In this document: positions 52,728 to 62,642 of the stretch, piece after piece
Layout: each line of letters starts with the position of its first letter
Position numbering within the stretch: the stretch's first letter is position 1
The notes under the pieces: model-generated
The model's input: the letters and a program-made list of their open reading frames with translations, nothing else
What the model was told of the DNA's origin: nothing
Databases searched by the model: none
Position numbers and translations under genes: made by a program
Source: Blepharisma japonicum
Taxonomy: Eukaryota > Ciliophora > Heterotrichea > Heterotrichida > Blepharismidae
Direction: 5' to 3'
Assembly: GCA_949751835.1 (NCBI GenBank)
Contig: CATKHK010000001.1
Span: forward strand, 310,001 to 374,000
DNA length: 64,000 nucleotides

Positions 52728-53996
52728 ATGAATACCTCAGTAAAAGTCAATGACCAAGAATTCATTCCAATATCGCCAAATGAACTTACAACTCAGCTTT
52801 TTCCAACTGAGAGAGAAGCTTTTCAATGTGAAGGCTGCTCAAGGGTTATTCCAAAGGCCCGTTTGAGTGTTCATAAATGTATGCTGGTAAAAAGAAAAAT
52901 TGATAACGTCGAGTTTACACAGATCTCAAAAGATAAGCATAAATGTGAGCTGTGCTGAAAAGAAATTCCTTACATTCTTATAAGAATTCATGCATTTACT
53001 CATTACCACAATGACGAGATAAAAGGTAATGAAGCTGAAGAGGTTGATGAGAGATATAAGGACATGATTAGTAATATTTTGAAAAAGAGATCACAAGATG
53101 AATTAGAGAAAAATACAAAAAAAGGGAGCGGAAACATTAAAAATGAAGATGGAAAAGAAAACGAAAAGAAAAAAGTAAAGGCAGAGATAAAAGAAAACTT
53201 AAAGGCCAGAGAAAGTGCGAAGGAAAAAGAAAAGGCTAAAGAAGTCAAAAAGCCAAAAGAAGATGCAAAGAAAAAGGATAACCCTGAAAATAACGAAAAT
53301 TCTAATACCCTTACAAAAGCATCTGCTAAAAAAAACTGCTCTAAGAAATGCAGCCTTGAAAATGACAATGACAATACAGTATTGGACAAATCTAAAAAAG
53401 GGCAAATGGATAACAGCGGGAAAGTAGTTAGCTCATCAATTAAGAATCAAAAATCACAAATAAGTACGAAAAAAGAAATAGGCAATATAGAAACAATTTC
53501 TCTCATAGATGACACCAAAACAAAGAAAGTCTCTAGAAAAATTAAGGAAGAAAAAGACACTAAAAAAAATCCTGCAAATGGAGAGAATAATACCCCCCTA
53601 TATAAGGCTATGATACCAAATCTAAGCGATGAAAAAGCTAATAAAACTAATAGCGCAAATACTTTAGCCTTGACAGCTGAAAAGGCTATAATTAAAAATA
53701 GAATAAGCTCGGAAGAAATAAAAAGCAAAAATTCAATACAGAATAAAGAAAAAAATAATAAAGAATTTATTGGGAGTATGATAAAATCACTATCTAAAAG
53801 TGATCTAAAAGAAATTTACACTGACTATTTTCAGGGATATGATAAAAAAGACTCTGCCACGGAAACTATCAGAAAAGTAAGAATAACAGAATCGAAACTA
53901 AATCGCTTGGTTTATGTCCAAAACAGGTTTTTTACTGCTAAAGTTCATCACGGATTTAGAAAAATGCATAAAAATTTAATGGATTTTTATGTGTAA
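52728..53996 (+). CDS. Zinc-finger protein with long lysine-rich linker
   Basis: 422 residues, ATG 52728, stop TAA 53994-53996, TGA=Trp at 52958. Residues ~30-100 carry two short zinc-finger-like units: CEGCSRVIPKARLSVHKC and CELCWKEIPYILIRIHAFTH with a following HYH. Residues ~110-350 are a Lys/Glu/Asn-rich, low-complexity, probably disordered stretch. A conserved-looking C-terminal block (KSDLKEIYTDYFQGYDKKDS, VYVQNRFFTAKVHHGFRKMH) is basic and aromatic, suggesting nucleic-acid or tubulin binding. Only 50 bp downstream of the Yippee gene. Function unknown. Confidence 0.8.
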
Positions 53997-54354
53997 ATGC
54001 AATTTAATAAGATTTAGTAATCGTTTTCTATAATTTAATTCTTTTATTCAATAATTTAGATAGTTTCGAAGTTGTAATCAATAAAATAATAAGCTTTTTA
54101 TAGAATAAATTGGGTTATGAATTTTTACAATGACCCTAATAAAGTTAGCGTAATGTAATATTCAATTCTAACGTTTCTTTATTTTTCTCATCTAATTCAG
54201 CTTCATAATAAAATCTTGCTAATAATAGAATAATATCATTTATATGTGCTGATTTAAAATTTTAAACAATAATTATAAGCAGATCGTCTTAATATATAAT
54301 TAAACAATATAAATTCAAAAATATAATTATTTTTAAAACAAATACTTGCTACAG
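53997..54354. other. Convergent AT-rich intergenic region
   Basis: 358 bases between two converging stops. No frame, RNA gene or repeat seen. Confidence 0.55.
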
Positions 54355-56628
54355 CTAAATCAATTCATCTCTATCTCTGTTTCTTGCCGTTGTTAGCCTA
54401 TCAGAAGAATGACTAATCATTCTTACAAGTTCATTGCTTTTTGTATCAGTTTTATGAAATCCATTCAAAGTGCTTCTCCTTGTTCTCGATTTTCCTATCC
54501 AAATAGCTAGATTCTTTCTAAGCTGATCCATAACCAGCTGATTCAGCGTTTCGGAGTTCAAATACCCGCATCATGCTTCAAATAATGGTATGCAAATATT
54601 TTTCAAAAACCCTGCTTGGCTCTTTGCAATATCAGTAGTTTCTCTGTCACAGTACATTGAAACGGGTTGGTTTCTCGCCTTCTCTATGTCTCCTTGATTG
54701 AAAAACTCTTCACATACAAGTGCTGTCCATTTTTCATGTAAATCAGTTAACTTTGCACTATGACCAATATCTGAGCATTTAAGTGCCATAGCAAGAATTA
54801 GTATTTTGTCGTCTTGCTTTTCTATATTCAAATCTGATAAATGAAGAGCCCTTGTTCTCCATCTTCCTAAGATTTCGAAATGTTTTGACATGTCAGTGTC
54901 TAAAATCATTTCTATAATAAGTCTTCTGGCTTTTATTCAATCTTCATTGCTTAGCCCTTCAAAAATATTGCATCCAGGTCTTTGCATAATTAAATATGTT
55001 TTTGAGCAATGCATGCTTTCTAATACAGAACTATCATTATACTGCAACGCTAATTCGTCTCTATTATTGATTAAAAATCGATTCGTCAATGCTTGATGAC
55101 CTACATCATGCCCTAATGCAGCAATAATTGACGATAGGATATCTAAGTTTCCCAAGGAAGGGTAAAGGCTGCCATATTCACAAAAAAAAAGTAATGTATG
55201 CAATACATCAGCAGCGTGGCATGCATTATGATATGGATTATGATTATAATTCTAAATAAAAATTACACTTTCAATACATTTGAAATAAGCGTCACTAACA
55301 TCTTCACTAATGTTGAATTTAGCCTGCATATTTCATCTTTTTAATAAATATTTAGCGACTATAAAAATGCTGTGGCCGGTTGAGGTATATACAAATCATA
55401 TATCGAAGCTATAGTTTCTGCCTACTTTAGATAGAACACCTTCTAGCTCTGACTCTCCATAATTGCTGAATGGGAAGTTGGTTTTAGGAAAGTCTTTATC
55501 ACTATCTGTCATTGTAATCGGGCGAGTTATGGATTTTGCATGAGTGGTTTCTTGAGGTTCCATGAAATTTTCAATCATAAAAGTTTTATCGTCATCATCT
55601 ATAAAGTGATCTTTCTCTATTTTAATTTCTTTTAGATATTTCCCATGTGCAATTCTTCTCTTAACTTTTTCTATTTCAGTGCAAGTCCCTTTTAGCCTTG
55701 ATTTTATGTCATTATATATTATTACTTTGCAAGCGTTTTTTATTTCTTTTTTTATATTATCACACGACTCTACAAGAACCTCGATTTCTGAGTTAATCGT
55801 TGCTTTAGATTGAAACTCTTGTGGAGGAAGCTCATATAATTCATGCTCCTTATCAGCTCTTCAAAAGATTTGTCGAGTCCTGTAATCAATTTGATGAGAT
55901 TCTATCGTCTGGATTGTTAAGAAAATTAGTAAAATTAAGAACTCTCCTACAATTGCATATTTTGACAAAGGAGAGTAACCTAACGATAAACCTAAAAATA
56001 ATGATAAGCACGATGTTGATAAGAAAGCAATTATTTGAAAACTGTCAAATAAAATTGTTCTCATCATAATAATTCAGCAAACTATTCCTAACGATCCAGG
56101 TATATAGCTTTTATGAAACTTGTTGTCGTAGATACCACTCAAAATTCTTTCATCTCCTAAAACTAAAAAAATCATAAAAACCAGCCCGAAAATAGTATAT
56201 AAAATCCTACTTTTACGTAAAAACCAACCACATGTCAAGATAAGGAATAAAATTCCATAAGCAATCAATAAAATTGCTAATAGCGAGCTTAACTGCAAGA
56301 ACAAGTGAACAGATTCCAAATTGTTTTCATTATAAAGCAGCAGCGAACATGTCACCAAAATTAAAATATACAAGGTAAAAAAAACATAAAATATCAGCAA
56401 ATTGCTTTTGAATTCGTTTGAAACTTTGTTTCTATCACTTCTATCACAATAAAGTGTCTGAATATATTTTTCTTCTAAAAGTTTGTTTGTGAAATAGAGT
56501 AGATTTGAGTTGATTGGAAGGTTTGTACATTCCAGGCTTTCGTGGTTGAGGATTCCGTATATGCCTGAATTATGGAATTTGAAGACGCTTTGATAAATAT
56601 CTCCGTTTTCATTTGGGTGATTAGTCAT
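54355..56628 (-). CDS. Six-TM cyclic-nucleotide phosphodiesterase (class I HD domain)
   Basis: 752 residues after removing the 15-nt intron at 55252-55266; start 56628, stop TAG 54355-54357, TGA=Trp at several sites. Residues ~70-270 contain six hydrophobic helices; a coiled, charged linker follows. The catalytic domain (~400-690) has NPYHNACHAADVLHTLLFF (signature HNxxHAxDV), ALGHDVGHQALTNRF (metal-binding HD), LKCSDIGHSAK (metal Asp) and QAGFLKNICIPLFEAW (purine clamp area with invariant Gln). The metal ligands are all present, so it should hydrolyse cAMP or cGMP; which one is not clear. TM-PDE layouts of this kind are known in apicomplexans and ciliates. Confidence 0.95.
55252..55266 (-). 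other. 15-nt intron in the phosphodiesterase gene
   Basis: GTAATTTTTATTTAG on the minus strand, with an in-frame TAG at its end. It separates ESS-side codons from NYNHNPYHN, and its removal keeps frame and restores the conserved PDE motif. Fits the GTA...TAG pattern of the other two introns here. Confidence 0.9.
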
Positions 56629-57017
56629 CTATGAATATAATATTTTAACTAAATTGTTTTTAAGGTTATAGAATTATTTTATTGAATCTAATTAAAGAAC
56701 ATAAAATTTTTATGCTATGTATTAGAATTCTGCAATGCTGAAAAAGTTTACTGGGTGGACAATATTTAATAAAATAATTTTTAATTCAGCGTTTGTTTTT
56801 TGTCAAAATGGGCTTTTATTGTAAGCACATAAAAAGAGGTTGAAGCCGTTTTGAGATAAAAATATTCTTAAAAAATTAATAAAAATCTATATTTTTCGAG
56901 TAAATCAGTCAGCAAAGTGTTATTCAAACAATTTAGTTTTAATAAAGATAAAATCAGCATCATGTATTAGATGCTTATTGCGATTTAATATCAAATTAAA
57001 GAAATTTACACAAAACT
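56629..57017. other. AT-rich intergenic region
   Basis: 389 bases between two minus-strand genes: PDE promoter side and TFIIF-beta 3' side. No frame or repeat noticed. Confidence 0.5.
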
Positions 57018-57764
57018 TTACATTTTTTGCTTTTTTGTTGGTTTATCTTCATTTTGGTCTTCATTTTCTCTGAATTCAGCTCTCAACTGCCATTGATGTC
57101 TATAAGCTCCTTGAGTTCCTTTCTCTGCAATTTCTGGCAAAAGTTTTCTCAAGTAAGCTTCAGGTTGCCCTGTTTCTTCCACTAAATTTTTGACCTTCCA
57201 AAACCTTTGCATTGCAAAGAGGCCAAAAAGCATTTCTTTTACAGCTTCAGGCTCTTCCCTTACTCTTTTTTCCTTATGCTTTTTAAGATAAGTGGCTAAG
57301 GCAGCTTTGTCTTTATTTGCCATAACAAAAGTTTTATGATCTTCATGGAGCTTGAAAATCCTTTGTTTTGCTTTCATATCATCGATATTTGGATCTGCAG
57401 TATCAATTTTATATTTGCTAACTTCTTCTAATTTTTCTTGATTGTGCTTATACAGTAATGGATTTTGCTCAGGCAATAAATTTCCTCTGAAAATAGCTTT
57501 TGCCTTAAGTATAGCTTTTCGGTTTCCATCTACAGAGAAAATGTATAGATCATCGTCATGAATTTTTTCGACTTTTGTGTAAAATTTTGTAATTCCATTT
57601 GTAAACGCTCCAAAATCATCTTGAAGGCTCAATCCTGCATCCATGGTTTTAGGGTCTAAAGAAATCGTTATATTTGAGTCACTTTTCTCCTTGAAGGCTG
57701 TATATAAGTAGTCAGGAAGCTTTAGTAGCATTACATGATTCTTTTCTGTAAAAAATTGATCCAT
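57018..57764 (-). CDS. GTF2F2: Transcription initiation factor TFIIF subunit beta (RAP30)
   Basis: 248 residues, start 57764, stop TAA 57018-57020. The N-terminal half is the TFIIF dimerisation barrel (LLKLPDYLYTAF, a degraded IGxL core, FRGNLLPEQNPLLYKHNQEK). The C-terminal winged helix is clear at ~175-235: MLFGLFAMQRFWKVKNLVEE, TGQPEAYLRKLLPEIAEKG, then HQWQLRAEFR, matching RAP30's LF.LFE.QPYW..KDL pattern. The end is Lys-rich. It binds RNA polymerase II and places it at promoters. ATG is 31 bp from that of the neighbouring TPR-type gene. Confidence 0.93.
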   Translation of the reverse strand: MDQFFTEKNHVMLLKLPDYLYTAFKEKSDSNITISLDPKTMDAGLSLQDDFGAFTNGITKFYTKVEKIHDDDLYIFSVDGNRKAILKAKAIFRGNLLPEQNPLLYKHNQEKLEEVSKYKIDTADPNIDDMKAKQRIFKLHEDHKTFVMANKDKAALATYLKKHKEKRVREEPEAVKEMLFGLFAMQRFWKVKNLVEETGQPEAYLRKLLPEIAEKGTQGAYRHQWQLRAEFRENEDQNEDKPTKKQKM

Positions 57765-57795
57765 TTATTATATACCGGGCTTTTAATATAAATAA

Positions 57796-60072
57796 ATGGA
57801 GTGTTTGAGATATCTTGAAAATTGTTTGTCATCTCAAAGTGAGATCATGAATGCAGGAATTGTAGACAAAGAAATTTTCAGCAGAGAAGATGCCGTCTCT
57901 ATTTGAAATTTGTGTGTGAAAATCAATGATAAAGCAAAAACTCAAAATAAAAAAGAAGTGTTAGAAACAATTGCAAATTTAAGGAAAAAAGCTTGTGAAG
58001 CACTAGGTAGTTTTAAAGATCAAGCTGAAATGAATAAGTTTTGACTGAGAACTGCTAAGGCTTATATGGACTGCTCACTTTGAGAAAATGCAGAATTCTG
58101 CTTCAGCAAAGTATCCCTTTCTAATCCAGACAACGAACTCTCATTCAACTATCATTTTTGAAAAGCCCAGCTGAATTTTCTAAAATCATCCACAATTCCT
58201 TCTGATTTTTCCGTCCTTTATGATCTCTCTGATAGTCTTCCACATGAAAAATTCAGACTAGCAAGATTTCTTTATTGCGAAATCTGTAAATATTTGCATT
58301 ATTCTAAACAATACGCACAACTAAAAGAGATTCTTATTTTATGCCAAAAAATCTGCCAAAACTCCAACTTAGACAGTTTATTGGAAATCAACAAAAAATC
58401 CAAGGTTCTTCTTTGCCAAGTTTATATTGATTTGATGGAAATTGATAAAGCCTCCTCAATATTGGATACTTTACCATGCGACCAAAATTCTCTTTTCCTT
58501 AAACTGAAAATAAACCTGTGTAAAGACAATTTTAGCGAAATTCAAGATATTGTGTTTGAAATGGTCGGAATTTTAAATGAAGAAAGTTTGCTTCAAGCAG
58601 TTGATATCATGATATCAGCTAATAAGCTCGTTGATTCATGCAAAGCGTTAATGGCAATCTCTGAAGCTTTTTCAACTGGCACAGTCTATTTGAAGTGATT
58701 TCAAATACTATTTGCTCTGTATGTAATAAATGGGACTTATGATGAAAGTTTGCCTTATTTGAATATTAATCTAGTAATTTCAAAGCTTATGCTTTGTGAA
58801 AGCAAAGACATAGAAAAAATAAAAGCCTTACTTTGAGATTATGCACAAGAGTTATATCATAGAAACCGCTCTGAAATTGCCTTAGAAATGATCGAAAAAA
58901 ATTATTTTTCTATAATTTCAAAAGAAGATGAGCACAAATCACTTGAATTTTGCGCTATGTGCTACTTACGCATAAATGATCCTTTAAATGCTATTAATAT
59001 TCTTCGTGAGCTTGAACAGACACCAAGAGTAACTTTTTTGATTTTCAAAGCCAAAATTCTTATAGGTAATGCTGAAATTGAAGAGATCAAAAAACTTTTA
59101 AAGAATCATGAAAAACCACTTGAGGTGTTAAAGGAATTAGTTACCTCAGATGCTCCAAATATCGAGTCTTTATTGATAGATTTAAGCGAATTAATTATTG
59201 ATTGCCTTGATAAAGAAGACGATGTACAAGGAATTTTGTATTTACTTTGTGAAAAATCAAACACTGAAGGCTCGCTATTACGATTTTTACCAATTGCCTT
59301 AAATAAGCTTTCTGGAGATAATCTTAAATGGTTTTTCTGCAAGGCTTGAAATTCAGGCATTTCTGCATCATCTACAAAATTATCATACACTCTTATGATC
59401 CTTTCAGTAAGAATTGCTGAAAAAGGAAACTTCCTAAATTCTAATGAAGGAATTCAAGCAATCTTAGGGGCTGCAATTTCGGCTATAAAAAGTGAATCCT
59501 TAGACCAGCTATCATTCATACAAGGATATTTAAATAGCATACAGGGGCATGAACAGGAAATCGCTTTATTGGACTTTGAGATTTTTTTGTTAACGAATCA
59601 AGGAAGCTATGATGAATATTTGTTAAGCCATTCTCCTAATTTTTATCCTTATTTCGCATCAATTGCTTTAGAAAAATCAAAAAAAAATTTAGCAAAAAGA
59701 TGTCTCCAACTATTAGTGCAAGGGAATTTTGAGAAAAAAGCCCAAATTTCTGCAATTCAGCAGCTACTTTTGCTATCAACTACATTTGAAGAGACTGAAA
59801 ATTATCTCTTAAAAGCTATAGAAATTTTAACGCAGTGGTCTGAAATTCAAAGTAATATATTGGAACTTCAAACAGAAACTGAATGGCTTCTGGCTACATC
59901 TGTAAATAGTGGAATCAAAGCATACAGCCTTTCTCAAATCCACGTTTCAGAAAGATGGTTATTTTATGCTTTAAAAATCGCTGAAATTTCTCATGATTTA
60001 CTTGAAAACAAGATTCATGATCTTTATATAGAAGTTTTAAATCAAAAAAATAATTTGTTAAAATTTTCATAA
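57796..60072 (+). CDS. Helical-repeat protein, possible ZIP4/SPO22 (TEX11) homologue
   Basis: 758 residues, ATG 57796, stop TAA 60070-60072, with nine or so TGA=Trp codons, the densest use in the window. It is all alpha-helical, with TPR-like helix pairs throughout. Two places match the meiotic SPO22/ZIP4 family: FFCKAWNSGISASSTKLSYT (family pattern WN.g......y..a) and TETEWLLATSVNSGIKAYSL followed by SERWLFYALKIAE. That family promotes crossover formation as part of the ZMM group. If right it would be meiosis-specific in the ciliate. The alternative is an unrelated TPR scaffold. Confidence 0.85.
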
Positions 60073-62634
60073 TTAACGTTTTCCTTTGATCAGCAATTGG
60101 ATTCTTTCTGATAACCAAGGATGCCATTGATTAAATGGTATGCCTGATTGTTGGACTGTTGCAAATAATTCGTCAGCATTCAGAGCAGCGGGAATTTTTT
60201 CCCGATTTGGAGCATTCATTTTTACAGCCTGCAAGGTCTAAATAAAGCTTACCATGGCAAAATATTCTTCCATAGCTGACTTGCGGGGAGGAGGAGCTCT
60301 TCTATTTCTTCTTGGGCTTGACGAACCAGTACTTTTGGTTTCTTCTTCGTCAGTTGTAATAGATTTTATTGGAGAAATTTTAATTTTTTTACCTGTACAA
60401 AAGTCTAGCTGCACAATTGGCTTAAAAATCGAGAGAGTTTCTGAAGTAGTAATCAATAGATTTTGATATACTGGGCCTACGCTAAAGGTTTGACTTGAAT
60501 TAGTGAAACCTTTGGTTGACTTTTTAAGAACTACAGAGGGCAATTTTGACAAGCTAATTTCTTGGATGTGAGGTTTGCAGTAAAGAATGCCTAAATTTGA
60601 TAATATTAAGCAAGATCTGCGAAGAGCAAGAGAATTAAAAACTTCGACTTCTTCGCTGTCACTAAAGGTAGGACGCCTTTTTTCGCTTCCGAATACTTCA
60701 AAACTTTTCAGTTCAAGATTGTGTTGTATTTGGGGGATAAATAAAGATGACTGAGCACAATTTTTAAAGTCTCTTTGGGCTTTTATACTATAGTTAAATT
60801 GAGAAACTGACATTTCTTGCACTCTTGGCTTTACTGAAATAACTTTAAGTATTTCTTTTGAGTTGTTGCTAGATTTTGGTATGAAAGTATTTTTCGAAAA
60901 AATTCCAAGACTTTGCTTTGGAGGTTTAATATTGCAACTAGTAAATGTTACATTAGTGTTATTGCTTATTGCTCTTGGTATTTTAATATTTAGTGAATGA
61001 ATGCTGAGAATTTGATGCTTTGACATTATGGAAATATGTGAAATAGTCTCATAAGAATTTGTGTTTTGTGGAATTATTTTAGAACTTTTTTGAATATTTG
61101 GCTTAATTTGTATATCGAAAGTAGAGAATTTTTTAAGATTTTTTCTCTCAATTTTTATATAATTTGAATCAATGTTAAGCTTTTTAAAACTTGGGAAAAA
61201 TCCATAAGATTTTGTGGAAGTATCAAAATACCTCTTATTTTGTATATGTTTAGCAGCTTTTATTTTGTTTAATGGGGCGATATAAATATTTCGCGAAAAA
61301 TACTCTAATTGTTGGGATTCTGGGAAAATGCTGAATGAAGTATTTGAAGTAGTAAATGAAGCTGATGATTTTGTATCTTCGTCTGATTCATAAAATTGAT
61401 AATCTTTTATGTTATAGGGTCTAATTGATATATGCTGATCTTGCTTCTTAATCTTTAGCTTCATATGTTTATTTGTCTGGCTAGATAATTGATTTTTTAC
61501 GTCCTGATTGTTTTTCTCAGTTTCATGACTTTTTAAATTAAGTTTGAAAACTTTTTCAAGAGTAAGCATAGGTTTTGAATCTCCAAAACTTTCAGTTCTT
61601 GTTATCATCCCATACATAGAATATGATTTTCCTACAACTACTGACAGCTGAGGCTTGAATTTCAAAATTGGTTTAATAGAAATTGAATACTGTTTCAGAA
61701 CTTCCCAATGTTCCTGCTCCTCTTCTTCAATAACACCATTACTTCTGTTTCCGAATGAAAACCTGATTTCAGGCATTATTTCAGAAATTCCTGGACAGCT
61801 AATGTGACCTGCTTTCTTAATTTTAAGTTTCTTTTTGCTTTTCTTTATCCCTTTAATATCAATTTTTAATACTTCACTTTTCGTTAGTCTCTCTATTTTT
61901 TCTTTTTGTTTCTTTTCATTTTCTTTCTTTTTTTGGGCTTCAAGCTCTCGATGTTCTAAGTCTTCTCCGAAAGTGTCTTTATAATTTGTTTTTACATCAT
62001 CAATCAAATTTACCATTCTTTCCAATTGTTCATTGCATTTCTTCAGTTTTCTGTTTTCTAATATAAGACTTGAATTATCAACTCTCAGCTGTGCAGAAGT
62101 TTGTTTTAGTCTTTCTATAGTCCCTTCTTGCAGCTTGTAAAGCTCATCTGCCTCCAAAAATTTTTCACTCAGCTCTTCTAGCTCTTTTTCCAATTTTTCA
62201 CATTTTTCTCGAAACTCTGCATTTTCATGTCTTAATAGCGCTGTAATGTCTACTGAAATAATACTCTCCAGCTTCTGAGCAGCCCTCTCAGGACCATCTT
62301 TACTTGGTAAAAATTTCTTAAGTTCTTGTCTCAATCTTTTATTTTCATTTCTTAATCTTGCTGATTCCAGAGTTGCTCGAGGGTCAGATTTTGCAGGAGA
62401 GTCATAAGTCGGCGAGGGCGTATCTGGTGTGTCTTGGTTTATTTCTTGGTAACGTTCCAAATAATACAAAGCATAGTCAACGGCCACTAAACAGTCTTTT
62501 TTTATTAACATAATGTCTTCAATGAGCTCTTCAGGCAGATATTCTTCGAATGAATTAGCATTATAGTCTTCAAACCTTTTCTTTATTTTTTCTAGGACTT
62601 TGGAGGATACATCAATATTGCTTCGCCCGTTCAT
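60073..62634 (-). CDS. Repeat-rich protein with coiled-coil head, one 15-nt intron
   Basis: 848 residues: exons 62634-60253 and 60237-60073, start ATG 62634 (MNGRSNIDV), stop TAA 60073-60075. Residues ~30-230 are helical with a coiled coil (ENKRLRQELKKF, EKCEKLEKELEELSEKFLEA). Residues ~270-780 form a degenerate beta-like repeat region with recurring KPxΦQ cores (IKPILKFKPQLS, IKPNIQKSS, VKPRVQEMS, CKPHIQEIS, FKPIVQLDF). The C-terminus after the intron (TLQAVKMNAPNREKIPAALN ... GIPFNQWHPWLSERIQLLIK) resembles a conserved helical end seen in other protist cytoskeletal proteins. Its stop is directly adjacent to the previous gene's stop with no spacer. Function unknown. Confidence 0.85.
60238..60252 (-). 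other. 15-nt intron in the repeat-protein gene
   Basis: GTAAGCTTTATTTAG on the minus strand, ending in an in-frame TAG. Removing it joins EEYFAM to TLQAVKMN and adds 54 codons to the gene; without it the protein would end early and leave an orphan 48-codon frame behind. Confidence 0.88.
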
Positions 62635-62642
62635 CTTAAAAA

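Noticed and set aside
53003-53728. Minus-strand Phe/Ser-rich frames with apparent membrane segments
   Set aside because: They are the complement of the Lys/Glu/Asn-rich linker of the zinc-finger gene.
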